From contig PMYD01000006.1 of NCBI GenBank assembly GCA_003171335.1, positions 1-63,631 of the forward strand: a stretch of 63,631 nucleotides of DNA. Direction: 5' to 3'. Made by a program: the position numbers and the translations under genes. Each line of letters starts with the position of its first letter. The stretch's first letter is position 1. Source of the DNA: Phycisphaerales bacterium (lineage in GTDB: Bacteria > Planctomycetota > Phycisphaerae > SM23-33 > FEN-1343). Under the pieces are notes generated by a model. It saw only the letters and a list, made by a program, of their open reading frames with translations. It did not search any database and had not been told where the DNA came from. This document shows positions 8,854 to 18,243 of this stretch, in pieces.

Positions 8854-11800
8854 CTTCCGGTGGTCCTGCCGGCTTGGCGGCATCGGCCGCGGGCGTTTCC
8901 TGCTCCGCCGGCTGCTCCTGCACCGCCGGCTGAATGCGTTTGTCCGAGCGCCCCTCGGCCGCCTCGGTGTTCCCGGGTGCGGCCGGCTGATCCTGCTGGG
9001 CCTCGTGCAGAGCGCCTCGCGGGCCACGGGTCTCCTGGCCCCGGGCGGGTCGGTGCCGGGGCGGCGCCGGGCGGGTCGTAGGCGCCTCGATGCCCTCATC
9101 GTTGTCAATCGCCGGCTGGGCCTCTTTAGCCGCCGCCTTCTCCTTGGCCTTGAGGCTTTCCTGGATTCGCCGCAGCGTTGCCAGGGGCTTGGCCATGACT
9201 TCACCCACCGGTTTTTGATCCGCAATGGAGTCTTCCGTCTGCATCACGCAGGGCGTGACGAACGCCACCAGCTCGACGTTTCGCCGGCCCTTGTCGACGC
9301 TGCGGAAGATTCCGCCGATGAGCGGCAGGTCGCCCAGTAGCGGCACTTTTCGGACATCGCTGAAGTCTTCCTTGTGGATGATGCCTGACAGCATGATCGT
9401 CTGGCCGTTCTGGACGATCACGTGCGTGGTCACCTCGCGCCGGTCGAAGACGGGGTTGCCGAAGATGCCCGAGCCGGGCTCCTGGCGCGAGATGATCAGG
9501 TTGATCAGCAGGTCCACGTTGCCGTTGGAGGTGATGTGCGGCCGGATGCGCAGCCGCGTGCCGACTTCCTCGTAGGCGACATTGGTCACGGTGCTGGTGC
9601 CTTCGGGGCTGGTGCGCTGCTCCGTCTGCACGGGCACGTCGGAGCCGTCGAAATATTCAGCCGCCCGGTTGTCGGAGGTGACGAGCGTGGGGCTCATCAG
9701 GATGGTCATGTCGTACTTGCGCATCAGCAGGTTCAGCAGGGCGGCGATATTCGTGTTGGCCGACAGCGCAATGCTGCCGTTGTCGATGGGGACCTTCTGG
9801 AGATATGCGGTCTGCGCCGAGCCGCCGATGGCCGTGTCGGCCGAGGACAGCAGCGAGGGGTCCGAGGCGATCCGCAGGCCCAGGGTTGTCTGGTTGTCAT
9901 GTTCAATCTCGCCGACGCGGGCGTGGATCATCACCTGCCGGCCGGGCAGGTCCAGGTCCTGCACCAGCTCGACGATGGAATCCTGGTAGCCCGGCGGCGC
10001 CAGCACCATCAGCGCATTTCGCTGGTAGACGGGCACGATGCGCACCTTGCCGATCATGTTGCTGACGGGCAGTTCGTTGGCGTTGGGCTGCGAGCCGGTG
10101 TGCTGCCACCAGAAGGCCATTTCCTCCGGTCGCGTGCTCTCGGGGCCGGAATTGCCGTTGCCGCCTGATGGGGAGCCGGGGCTGCCGTGATTACCCCCGC
10201 CGTTGCCGCCGCCGCCGCCGGAAGAGGGGCTGGCGGCGGCGTTGGTAGTATCCAGGCCGCGGTCGGCCCGGCGCACGGTGGAGGAGGCCCCGGCCAGGCC
10301 GAGGATGGCGTTGAGCTGCTCGCACAGGTCCTCGGCATTGGCGTGATTCAGTTCCACGATGGCCGGCAGGCCGACGCTGTACGGCTTGTCGAGCTGGAGC
10401 ACCAGGTCGTCAATGACCTTGTAGTACTCGGCGTTGGTCGTGTTGACCATCAGCACGTTGGAGGAGGGCAGCACGCGGAAGTTGAACTGGCCCATCAGCC
10501 GGCCGATGGTCTTGGCCTCCTCCGCCTGCGGGTTGCCGAAGAGCTCGTCGTAGAAGCTGCGGCGACGCTCCTTCTGGCTGAACATGTCCGTCAGCAGCGT
10601 TTTCAGTTCGCCGGCGTCGGCATAGTTGAGTTCGTAGCGGCGCGGCAGCACGTCGGCCGTGTCGATGGGCGTGTCTTCCTCCTCGATCAGCTTGGCCACC
10701 TCCACCATTGTCTCAGCGTCGGTGATGATGGTGATGGCGTTGCGCCGCTTATCCGGGACGCAGGTCACCTTGGGGATGTTCGCGTTGCGGCGATAGGAGG
10801 TGGAGGAGTAGCCATAACTGGAGCTGTAGGAGCTGTCCAGCTCCATGCCGGCGTACAGATCGTCAATGCGTTTGCCCATCTCCTCGGCATTGGCGAAATC
10901 CAGCGGAAACGTCCTGCGGATGCGCTGGCGGAAATCATCCGTGTCCATCTGCTCCAGCAGTTCGGCGGCCAGGGCGCGGCCGCTCTTGGAGCCGAAGATG
11001 ATGATCCGCTTAGCCTGGCCGAAGCGGGCGACAGAGGTGGTCTTGGCCACCTCGACGTCGGGATAGGAGCGCAGCGTGTTTTGAACCTGGAAGGCGATCA
11101 CGTTGGGGTCGGCATGCTGGACATCGTACATGGCGTAATTCTTTTCCACCTCGCGCGGCGTATCCAGCTCGCCGATCCACTGCTCGATCAGGTCCAGCAC
11201 ATCGGGCGGCGCCGTGGCGATGATCCAGTTGCGCGTCACGTTGGGCATCAAGGTGACGCCGGCCGAGGCGGCCGGGATTTCGGTCACCGAAGCGCCGGCC
11301 CCGCCGGCCGAGGGGCCCGATTGCCCGCTGCCCGGCCCGCCGGGTCCGCCGGGCCCGCCCGGTCCGCCCGGTCCGCCGCCGGGGCCCATGACCACCGGTT
11401 GGCCCGAGCCGCCCGACCCGCCGTCACCGCGGCCGCCGCGCGGCCCGCCGCGGCCGGCTTCACCGCCGCCGCTGCCGCCAGCGCCGCCGGGGGCGGCCTC
11501 AGGCGTAACCACGGTGATGTCGCGCGGCGCACTGCCCAGGTGGGCGGCGATCTTGGGCCGCAGGACTTCGATGATCTCGACGGCATCGCCGTTCTTGAGC
11601 GAAAAGACCTTCGTATCCAGGCGGCGCGAGGCCGGCACATCCACGCGCGTGATCACCCCCTGGAGCTGCCGCAGGTCTTCCACCGTGTCGGTGATCACCA
11701 GCCGGCGGGCGCTGGGATCAACCAGGATGTGCGCAAAGGCCGGCAGCATGGGCTTGAGGATGTCGGCCATCTTGGCCGGCTCGTAGTTGCGCAGTAGGAA

Positions 11801-12397
11801 TTCCTTCTGCACGATCTCCAGCGGATCGACCTGCTTGGCCAGGTCCACCTCGTTGGGCACCTGGCGAGGATGCGAGCGCATGGCCTCTTCCACCGGCCGG
11901 ATGTACACGACCTGCGGGTCCTCATCCACCACCACGCCCTGGATGAGCAGCGCCTGGCGGACGAGATACAGGGCGTCGGAGAGGGATTTCTTGTCTTTGC
12001 AGACCAGCGTCACCTTCTTGGCCTTCAGATCATCCTTGGTCATCAGGACCGGCTTGTTGAGCTTCTCGCCGAGAAAGCTGGCGATCTGCTCAACGGTCAT
12101 GTCGCGGAAGGCCACGGAGATCTTGCCATCATCGGCCGGCGCGCTGGCGCTGGCCGGGGCACTGGAAGTGGCCGGCCCGCTGGCCGCACGCGTGGCGGGT
12201 GCCGAGGCGCTGGCCGGCCTGGAGGCCGGCGCGGAACTGCTTTGCGATGCGGCGGCCGCCGCTGCCAAAGCCCGTCGATCGACAAAACGCCGGGGAGCCT
12301 CAGATGGCCGAGTGGCCTGCGCGCCGGCAACGCTCACCAGCACTCCGATCAGCACAACGACGGCGCCGATTTCGAAAATCACTCGTTTCATACGCAT
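8831..12397 (-). CDS. gspD: Secretin, type II secretion outer-membrane channel (GspD-like)
   Basis: 1,188 residues, much longer than the usual 650-700. A signal peptide ends after GVLVSVAGAQA. A secretin N0/STN domain follows an Ala/Ser/Pro linker (SVAFRDMTVEQIASFLGEKL), then several N1-type repeats, and the C-terminal secretin pore domain with VPVQTEQR, EEVGTRLRIRPHI, the VTTHVIVQNGQTIMLSGI motif and VPLLGDLPLIGGIFR. Odd: a Gly/Pro-rich collagen-like insert (GGPGGPGGPGG type) separates N domains, and a further 130-residue low-complexity tail follows the pore. It forms the exit pore for substrates in the outer membrane. It sits 34 bp after the GspC/PilP-like gene. Confidence 0.9.
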   Translation of the reverse strand: MRMKRVIFEIGAVVVLIGVLVSVAGAQATRPSEAPRRFVDRRALAAAAAASQSSSAPASRPASASAPATRAASGPATSSAPASASAPADDGKISVAFRDMTVEQIASFLGEKLNKPVLMTKDDLKAKKVTLVCKDKKSLSDALYLVRQALLIQGVVVDEDPQVVYIRPVEEAMRSHPRQVPNEVDLAKQVDPLEIVQKEFLLRNYEPAKMADILKPMLPAFAHILVDPSARRLVITDTVEDLRQLQGVITRVDVPASRRLDTKVFSLKNGDAVEIIEVLRPKIAAHLGSAPRDITVVTPEAAPGGAGGSGGGEAGRGGPRGGRGDGGSGGSGQPVVMGPGGGPGGPGGPGGPGGPGSGQSGPSAGGAGASVTEIPAASAGVTLMPNVTRNWIIATAPPDVLDLIEQWIGELDTPREVEKNYAMYDVQHADPNVIAFQVQNTLRSYPDVEVAKTTSVARFGQAKRIIIFGSKSGRALAAELLEQMDTDDFRQRIRRTFPLDFANAEEMGKRIDDLYAGMELDSSYSSSYGYSSTSYRRNANIPKVTCVPDKRRNAITIITDAETMVEVAKLIEEEDTPIDTADVLPRRYELNYADAGELKTLLTDMFSQKERRRSFYDELFGNPQAEEAKTIGRLMGQFNFRVLPSSNVLMVNTTNAEYYKVIDDLVLQLDKPYSVGLPAIVELNHANAEDLCEQLNAILGLAGASSTVRRADRGLDTTNAAASPSSGGGGGNGGGNHGSPGSPSGGNGNSGPESTRPEEMAFWWQHTGSQPNANELPVSNMIGKVRIVPVYQRNALMVLAPPGYQDSIVELVQDLDLPGRQVMIHARVGEIEHDNQTTLGLRIASDPSLLSSADTAIGGSAQTAYLQKVPIDNGSIALSANTNIAALLNLLMRKYDMTILMSPTLVTSDNRAAEYFDGSDVPVQTEQRTSPEGTSTVTNVAYEEVGTRLRIRPHITSNGNVDLLINLIISRQEPGSGIFGNPVFDRREVTTHVIVQNGQTIMLSGIIHKEDFSDVRKVPLLGDLPLIGGIFRSVDKGRRNVELVAFVTPCVMQTEDSIADQKPVGEVMAKPLATLRRIQESLKAKEKAAAKEAQPAIDNDEGIEAPTTRPAPPRHRPARGQETRGPRGALHEAQQDQPAAPGNTEAAEGRSDKRIQPAVQEQPAEQETPAADAAKPAGPPEDDESAQN

Positions 12398-12431
12398 AAC
12401 CCCGCTGGTCCTCTTGAGACGGTTGTCACGT

Positions 12432-13226
12432 TCACGGTTGAGAAGCGGCGCTGCCGCTGGCCGCAGAAGCCCTCATTCGTTCGGCCCTGGCCCGCGCGGC
12501 TTCCATCATGGCCCGCATCTGGGCCTCATCCATCGGGCCACCGGCCGCCGGGCCGACCGGCATGGGCGCCATCGCGCCGGCAGGGGGTCCGCCGGAGATA
12601 ACCATGGGCGGCTGCGGCCCGCCGCGGCCGCGGGGGCCCTGGGGCGAGGGACCGCCGCCAGAGCCATCAAAAACGTTAAGCCGGCGCGTCTTGCCTTCGT
12701 ACTCCACCTCGACCCAATCCGGGCCGATCGCCTTGATGGTGGCGCCGTTGAAATTCTGGCCCACGGGCTGTCCCTGGCTGCCCTCGAAATAGGCCATCAG
12801 CCCCAGCACGCCGACCAGTTTGGCCTTGAAGTTGTCATCCTTGGGCGGCCGGGGCGGGTTGAACACATTGCGGCGGCAGATCCGCTGCACCCGCTCTTCC
12901 TGGGCCTTGTCTGGCTTGTCGCCCTTTTCCGCCGCCGGCGCTGGGGCGGCCGGATGCGCGCTGGCGCGCGAGGCCGGCGCGGAACTGGCCGGCGCGCTGG
13001 CCGTAGCGCTGGCAGCACCGGCGGCACCGGCGCTGGCCGGCGAGGCCGCCTGGGCCGGCGGCGCCGGTGCAAAAACGGCCGCGTAGCGCCCAATGACCTC
13101 GCTGACCTGGCGGCGCTCGCTGCCGCGCTGCACGCCGGCGGCCACCGCCGCCGCCGTCAGCAGTGCCGCGGCCAGCACCAATGCCGCCGCCGCCACGCGA
13201 TGAAATCTCATTTTGGGCAGCCTCAT
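12432..13226 (-). CDS. GspC/PilP-like secretion-system inner-membrane protein
   Basis: 264 residues, with start 13226 overlapping the previous stop (ATGA). One N-terminal membrane anchor (VAAAALVLAAALLTAAAVAAG) is followed by an Ala/Ser/Pro linker and a compact conserved core (about residues 115-190) beginning CRRNVFNPPRPPKDD and containing LVGVLGLMAYFEG, the sort of homology-region domain with which GspC or PilP contacts the secretin. The C-terminus is Gly/Pro/Met-rich. Position between PilO-like and secretin genes supports this role. The family assignment is from context and the core motif, so GspC and PilP cannot be separated. Confidence 0.7.
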   Translation of the reverse strand: MRLPKMRFHRVAAAALVLAAALLTAAAVAAGVQRGSERRQVSEVIGRYAAVFAPAPPAQAASPASAGAAGAASATASAPASSAPASRASAHPAAPAPAAEKGDKPDKAQEERVQRICRRNVFNPPRPPKDDNFKAKLVGVLGLMAYFEGSQGQPVGQNFNGATIKAIGPDWVEVEYEGKTRRLNVFDGSGGGPSPQGPRGRGGPQPPMVISGGPPAGAMAPMPVGPAAGGPMDEAQMRAMMEAARARAERMRASAASGSAASQP

Positions 13227-13780
13227 GAGCGGCTCCTGGCCTGGCGCACCAGCGTGCACAGAACCATGGTCACGTCCAGTTGGTCGGGCTGTTTGGGGTC
13301 GCTGGTCACGGCCAGGTGGTCGACAACGACCAGTGTCTTGGCCTGCCGCAGGCCCGCCAAGCACTTGGTCAGTTGCTCGGTGTTGCACTTGCCGCGGACC
13401 TGGAGTGGCATGAACGCCACATCGGCCAGCTGGCCCAGCCGCCGCGGCCGCTGAGGCTCGTAGCCTGTCACCTGCAGCCCGCCGGCCTTCAGCACATCCT
13501 GGGCCGCCTCGTACAAATTGCGCTGGGCGGTCGGCTCATCCGCGGCGACCGGCTGCGTGGCGGCCGCGCCGAACTGGCGCTTCAGGCGGGCCTGCTGTTG
13601 CAGCACCTGGGCCATCTGGGCGCTCTGGTGGGCGATTTGCTGGCGCGACTGGCGAATCTGCTGGCGGGCGTCGCTCCAGCTTTGCGCCAGGGGAATCATG
13701 GCAAACGCGACCAGCGCCACGGCCGCCAGACCGACGGCCCCGACCCAAATCGCGCGGCGATCGCGAGGTGAGAGGTTCAT
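13223..13780 (-). CDS. PilO/GspM-like assembly protein
   Basis: 185 residues: a short cytoplasmic start, one membrane helix (AVGLAAVALVAFAMIPLA), a coiled-coil stretch rich in Gln (about residues 35-70) and a C-terminal ferredoxin-like half ending in LVVVDHLAVTSDP, the layout of PilO and GspM. It would pair with the PilN part of the upstream protein in the inner-membrane platform. It overlaps the genes on both sides by ATGA, indicating translational coupling. Confidence 0.72.
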   Translation of the reverse strand: MNLSPRDRRAIWVGAVGLAAVALVAFAMIPLAQSWSDARQQIRQSRQQIAHQSAQMAQVLQQQARLKRQFGAAATQPVAADEPTAQRNLYEAAQDVLKAGGLQVTGYEPQRPRRLGQLADVAFMPLQVRGKCNTEQLTKCLAGLRQAKTLVVVDHLAVTSDPKQPDQLDVTMVLCTLVRQARSRS

Positions 13781-15573
13781 GAGGGTTGCTCCTCGTGGAC
13801 TTCAGAGGGTGAATCCGTCTCGTCATCGCTCTGCGATGCCGGCATATCTGGCTGGGACTGGGCGTCTTCATCCTGGCTGGCCTGCGTTGTCGATTCGTGC
13901 TGATCATTCTGGCCGACGGACACTTGGACGACCGAGGAGTCGGAGACGACGAGAACGGCTGTTGCCGGCACCGTGGCTTCCGCCTGGCCGGCGGACGATG
14001 GAACAAGCGGCTGTAATACCTCCGGACGCGGTGCAGGCGTAAGTTCTGCAGCCGGTTTCTGGGGTGCTGGCCCCGAAGCGCCCAAGGGCGACGCTGCGTC
14101 AGTTATGGCCGGCCGGCCCGCCGGGCTGGACTGCGGGCGAGAGGAAGAGCCGTCAGCCGCCGGCCCGGTGCCAGGCGCGCCGGGGGATGATGCGGGTTTG
14201 CTGGAGGCCGCTGCGGCGGCGCGCGTGAAATTCAGGCAGACCTCGAATTGGAATTTGCCCTCGTTCACGCGGCCAGTCTTCCATTGCACGGTGCCGAGCT
14301 TGTGCAGTGTGTCGAGCACCTGGAGGAATTGTGCCTCATCGGGCACGATGCCGCCGATGACGTGCTCGCCGTCGCGGCTGTACCGCCAGGTGGTGAGCAT
14401 GGCCGATTCGGGCAGCGTGGTGGACAATCGTTCGAGGATGTCCAGCGGTCCGGCGGTCGATTCCAGAAAATCGCCCACCGCCCGCTGGCGTGCCAGGCCG
14501 CCGCCGGCCAGGCTGGCCTTTTGCATATCCTGGGCATCACGGTCCAGGACGGCTGCTTCGTGCACATCCAGCCCGTAAAGCACCGCCACCGCCGCGGCGA
14601 TCCAGACGAAAACCGCCGCCCAGCGCCACGCCCGGCGCAGGGGCACGGGCGTGCGGGCCGCTTTGGCCGGGACGAAATTGGCCGGGCCATCGCCTTCGTC
14701 AGCCGCCGCCTGGGCCAGGGCGATGGCCAGGGCGTACGTCGCAAAATCTGCACCGGCCATTTGCACATCGGCCGGCGGTGCGGCTGGCTCGACGGGAATA
14801 TGAAGGGCCTCGGTCAGAGCTGCGGCCCCGAGCGCCGCTTGTGCGGCCGGGGCGAAGAGGATGCAGCGCACGGGCCGCTGGTCGCGGGGAATCTCCGCCA
14901 CGGCGTGCTCGACCACCTCGCGTACCTGGCGTGCCCAGACTCGCACCGCCGCATCTGCGGCGCTATCCAAGGCGCTATCCGCCACGCCAGCCGAAATGAC
15001 ACATGCGCCGCGCATGGCGGCCACGGCGGTGGATTGTTCGGCGAGGTGCACCAGCAAGACCGGCTTGTCGTCGCCGCGCCGGCCCCACATTGCGGCCAGC
15101 GCCAGCGTCGATGGAAAGGCCCCGCGCCCATCGCGAGAGACTCCGCGGCTGGCAGCGAGGGCCTCGTCGACCGCATCGCGCCTCGCGGCGCACAACACGC
15201 AGCGGCGCATGGACGGCCGGTGCGGATCTGCCGCCGCCTGCCAAGCCGTCACGAAGCGGCTCATCTCGCCGGGGATGAGCACCTCAATCTGTGCGGCCAT
15301 CATCGCGCGGAAACCCGCATCCTGTGCGGCCGGCACGGATACAGCGCGATACAGCACATCCTGGTCGCTCACCGCCACGGCGACGGCTTCGCCCGCTGCG
15401 CCCGCGGCCACCGATGCGGCCACCTGGGATGCGGGCTGCCCTGCCGGGCGCGGCGCCTGGCGAGCCTGCGTGACGGCCCAGCCATCCGCCTGGCGGACCA
15501 AGCGGACCAGCCGCACGTCCTGCCCGCTGGTGGCATCCAGCCCCCAAGCGGCCTGTGGATTGTTCTTGCCCAT
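13777..15573 (-). CDS. PilM-PilN fusion (GspL-like) assembly-platform protein
   Basis: 598 residues, start 15573 (TAATG overlap with the gspK stop). The first about 310 residues are an actin-like PilM/GspL cytoplasmic domain (opening WGLDATSGQDVRLVRLVRQ). A single membrane helix (WAAVFVWIAAAVAVLYGL, near residue 330) leads into a PilN-like periplasmic domain with LDILERLSTTLPESAMLTTW, and then a long Ser/Pro/Gln/acidic tail of about 130 residues. Two proteins separate in type IV pilus systems are thus joined, as in GspL. It links the GspE ATPase to the periplasmic ring. The tail is unusual and probably disordered. Confidence 0.78.
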   Translation of the reverse strand: MGKNNPQAAWGLDATSGQDVRLVRLVRQADGWAVTQARQAPRPAGQPASQVAASVAAGAAGEAVAVAVSDQDVLYRAVSVPAAQDAGFRAMMAAQIEVLIPGEMSRFVTAWQAAADPHRPSMRRCVLCAARRDAVDEALAASRGVSRDGRGAFPSTLALAAMWGRRGDDKPVLLVHLAEQSTAVAAMRGACVISAGVADSALDSAADAAVRVWARQVREVVEHAVAEIPRDQRPVRCILFAPAAQAALGAAALTEALHIPVEPAAPPADVQMAGADFATYALAIALAQAAADEGDGPANFVPAKAARTPVPLRRAWRWAAVFVWIAAAVAVLYGLDVHEAAVLDRDAQDMQKASLAGGGLARQRAVGDFLESTAGPLDILERLSTTLPESAMLTTWRYSRDGEHVIGGIVPDEAQFLQVLDTLHKLGTVQWKTGRVNEGKFQFEVCLNFTRAAAAASSKPASSPGAPGTGPAADGSSSRPQSSPAGRPAITDAASPLGASGPAPQKPAAELTPAPRPEVLQPLVPSSAGQAEATVPATAVLVVSDSSVVQVSVGQNDQHESTTQASQDEDAQSQPDMPASQSDDETDSPSEVHEEQPS

Positions 15574-17105
15574 TACTCGCCCTGGTACCAATAGAGGATG
15601 CTGGCCGGCTTGGCCGTTCGATCGACGATGGCCACAATCTGGCGGCGCACACCCAGCCGCGTGGTGGCGATGGAACGCACTTCAAACGCGCCGCTGCGGA
15701 CACACACCCGCTCGGCCACGCTTTTGAACCGGTCCTGCGACAGCGTCTTGCTGATGTACAGTTCGCCCACGCTCAGGAAGGGGCCTTTGGGCCCATCGCG
15801 GCGCTGGCAGATGGCATCCATCTCGGCCTCGGCCATATCGGGCAAGGTCATCAGGATGTCAGGTGCAGCCGTGTTGACATTGATCCGACCGGGCAATCGC
15901 TGGTCATCCGTCAGCGTCAGCTCATCCCAATGCTGGGCGAGCCAATCGATGTCGATCCGATCCACCTTGCCCGACTGGCCGGAGGAGGAATTCGCCTGCG
16001 CCTGGCCCTGCTGGGCGGGCTGGACATCCAGCAATTCGAACAAACTGCCGAACCGGCCGCCGGAGGGTTTAGCCCCTTCCGGGCCGCCGGGGGTACCTCC
16101 CGCACCGCCGCCGGATGAGGGCCCGCCGCCGGGCGATGAACGGGTATCCGTGGAAGACCTGCCAGCCGCGCTGGAGGCGCCGGGACCGCCTGGGCCGGCG
16201 CCGGGGGAACTTGGCGCGTGGCTGGTGGTATGGCTGACGAAACCCTGCGCCAATGCGTCGGAGAAGTTGTATCGCTGCTTCAGCGTGTCGGCATCGACGG
16301 AATTGACGTTCACACGCTTCTGTCCCGCCGCATCGAGATTCGGTTCGAACGAGTGAACGGTGAGGCGATCGCCGATTCCCATTGTCTGCCGAGTATCGTT
16401 GGTCGTGGCCGGCTGGAGGCCCGCCAGCGTGGTCCAATAGCGGTCGGGCAGGACATCGCCGTTGGCATCCTGACCGTAGAAGGTCTGAAAATCGATGCCT
16501 TTCACCAGGCGCAGCTCGCCGACGGTCTTGAGGGAGCCGTTGCGCATCAGGTAGGAGTATGGCAGGCTGTCGTAGTAGTCCTGTTTGGCGCCGCCGGGCC
16601 GGCCGTTGTCATTGGGGTCGCGCCAGTCCAGGATGGCGTTGATCTGCGCGCCCGTCAGGCCGCCCAGGCGGAAGAGCTGATTTTCATCGGCCGTGTTCAC
16701 GTTGACCAGGGAGGCCAGGTCGGTGGGTCCGAAGCGATACCGCCGGGCCGGCGCGGTGGCCGTCGGCGCCGCGGGCCCCGCCGGCAGTGGCGCCAGGACG
16801 CAGCACACGCCCAGGGAAAGGTCGATGTTGAAGGCCTCCTTGTTGTCGAACCATTCGTTGCGCATGCTGTCGCAGCCGCCCAGGGCGCTCTCCGCGTGGA
16901 GCTGGCTGATCGCCCGCTCCACGCCCGCGCGGGCCATCCACTGCGCCTGCACGCCGGACAGCTCGCCGTACGCCGCGGCCAATTCCACCTGCGAGCCCTT
17001 CTGCACGCCCACCAGGATCAGCGAGGCCACTACCACGACCCACAGCACGGCGATGAGGGCGAACCCGCCTTGCCGGCGGCGGCGATAAGCGCACTGGGGC
17101 ATCAT
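15573..17105 (-). CDS. gspK: Minor pseudopilin GspK
   Basis: 510 residues, start 17105 (ATGATG, overlapping the GspJ stop). The N-terminus carries the prepilin motif RRRQGGF followed by the hydrophobic helix ALIAVLWVVVVASLILVGV; GspK classically lacks Glu at position +5, and here Val/Leu occupy that region. Two helix-hairpin-helix-like T2SSK segments are recognisable: LVNVNTADENQLFRLGGLTG and INVNTAAPDILMTLPDM. A large Ser/Gly/Pro-rich insert divides the late part of the protein (about residues 290-370). It is expected to cap the tip of the pseudopilus with GspI and GspJ. Confidence 0.88.
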   Translation of the reverse strand: MMPQCAYRRRRQGGFALIAVLWVVVVASLILVGVQKGSQVELAAAYGELSGVQAQWMARAGVERAISQLHAESALGGCDSMRNEWFDNKEAFNIDLSLGVCCVLAPLPAGPAAPTATAPARRYRFGPTDLASLVNVNTADENQLFRLGGLTGAQINAILDWRDPNDNGRPGGAKQDYYDSLPYSYLMRNGSLKTVGELRLVKGIDFQTFYGQDANGDVLPDRYWTTLAGLQPATTNDTRQTMGIGDRLTVHSFEPNLDAAGQKRVNVNSVDADTLKQRYNFSDALAQGFVSHTTSHAPSSPGAGPGGPGASSAAGRSSTDTRSSPGGGPSSGGGAGGTPGGPEGAKPSGGRFGSLFELLDVQPAQQGQAQANSSSGQSGKVDRIDIDWLAQHWDELTLTDDQRLPGRINVNTAAPDILMTLPDMAEAEMDAICQRRDGPKGPFLSVGELYISKTLSQDRFKSVAERVCVRSGAFEVRSIATTRLGVRRQIVAIVDRTAKPASILYWYQGE

Positions 17106-17755
17106 TTGGTCTTGCCCTCCGCCGACGGAAGGTGAGGGAAGTCGATCAACCGTTCCGCGCGAAACACGCGCCCGCGGCGGGCATCGGCCAGCACCGTAAT
17201 GGTTACCTTGACCGCCACGGGCCAACCCTGCTTGCGGCCATCCCATTCCGGCCACCAGTCGGTGCCGTCGAAGTAGGCAATCTCCAGCGCGACGACATTC
17301 TCCGCGACCGACTCGACCACGCCGCCGCCATCGGGAGGGGGGTTGCGCGTCGGGTCCAGCCGCCGCATCAGACGCGGCGCCGGGGCATTGGGGGGCGTGG
17401 CCAGGAAGAATTCGCATTCCACCACATCCGACTCCGGCTGGCCCAGCCGCACCGGCCGGCGCGTGATGGTGAAGACTCGCAGGCGGTCGGCGGGCAAATT
17501 ATCGAGTCGGCCTTGCAGACCTTGAATCCACGTGTCCTGGTCCGGGCTGCGTTCGACGTTCCGCAGCGCCGCCGACACGGCGGCCACCGCTGCCCGCGCC
17601 TCCTGCTGCACGGCCGACTGCGCCTCGACCCGCCGGGCCGCCGCCGAACTGGTGCGCAGCAACGTCACCGTCGCTCCCGCCAGGAGCACGGTGATCGTCG
17701 TCGCCGCCAGCAGCTCCACCAGCGTGAAGCCGGCCGCGGCAGTCACCATGGTCAT
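17102..17755 (-). CDS. gspJ: Minor pseudopilin GspJ
   Basis: 217 residues. The start at 17755 is selected because it overlaps the GspI stop as ATGA and leaves a 9-residue leader ending in Gly before FTLVELLAATTITVLLAG, the canonical prepilin cleavage site with Glu at +5. The C-terminal region (FDGTDWWPEWDGRKQGWPVAVKV cut short here) is typical of GspJ. It lies between GspI and GspK, as in standard gsp operons. Confidence 0.88.
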   Translation of the reverse strand: MTMVTAAAGFTLVELLAATTITVLLAGATVTLLRTSSAAARRVEAQSAVQQEARAAVAAVSAALRNVERSPDQDTWIQGLQGRLDNLPADRLRVFTITRRPVRLGQPESDVVECEFFLATPPNAPAPRLMRRLDPTRNPPPDGGGVVESVAENVVALEIAYFDGTDWWPEWDGRKQGWPVAVKVTITVLADARRGRVFRAERLIDFPHLPSAEGKTK

Positions 17756-18243
17756 AGGTCGTCCCATTGAAGGTCCGGTGAATGCGAGCCGGGCGGGTCA
17801 TCCAGCAGCGTCCGCCCGCGGGCGCTGTGCGGCCGGCGTCCGCTGTCGGTCCAGGTGATGGTCACGGTCACGTCGTACAAGTTGCTGTTGGGGTCCGGCA
17901 GGATTTCGGCCTGCCAGGCGAAGCGGTCATCGGGCTGGGGGAATTGGCCGCTCGTCCAGCCTTCCACCTGAGCCCGCGCGGGCCCGACCAGGTCGATGCG
18001 CGTGAGCGTCGCATCCAGCAGGCCGGCGGCCCGGTGCAGGTCGCGCGAGCGCTCCAGGGCCGCCATGCCGCGCGTGGTGATCAGCGACAGCACGCCGGCC
18101 GAAAGCGACAGCAGCACGCCCGCGACCAGGGCCTCAGCCAACGTAAAGCCGCCCCGCCGGCCCAGCGACGATGAGCTGGCGGGCCGGGCGGGGTAGGCGT
18201 CGGAGGGCCGGCCCCGGGTGAGGATTCGCGATGACTTACTCAT
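17752..18243 (-). CDS. gspI: Minor pseudopilin GspI
   Basis: 163 residues, start 18243, overlapping the GspH stop by 8 bases. A basic, Ser-rich leader of about 32 residues precedes the prepilin motif RRGG-FTLAEALVAGVLLSLSAG (Glu at +5). The globular part is short with DVTVTITWTDSG near the end, as in GspI. The leader is longer than usual but within the range seen. Confidence 0.82.
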   Translation of the reverse strand: MSKSSRILTRGRPSDAYPARPASSSSLGRRGGFTLAEALVAGVLLSLSAGVLSLITTRGMAALERSRDLHRAAGLLDATLTRIDLVGPARAQVEGWTSGQFPQPDDRFAWQAEILPDPNSNLYDVTVTITWTDSGRRPHSARGRTLLDDPPGSHSPDLQWDDL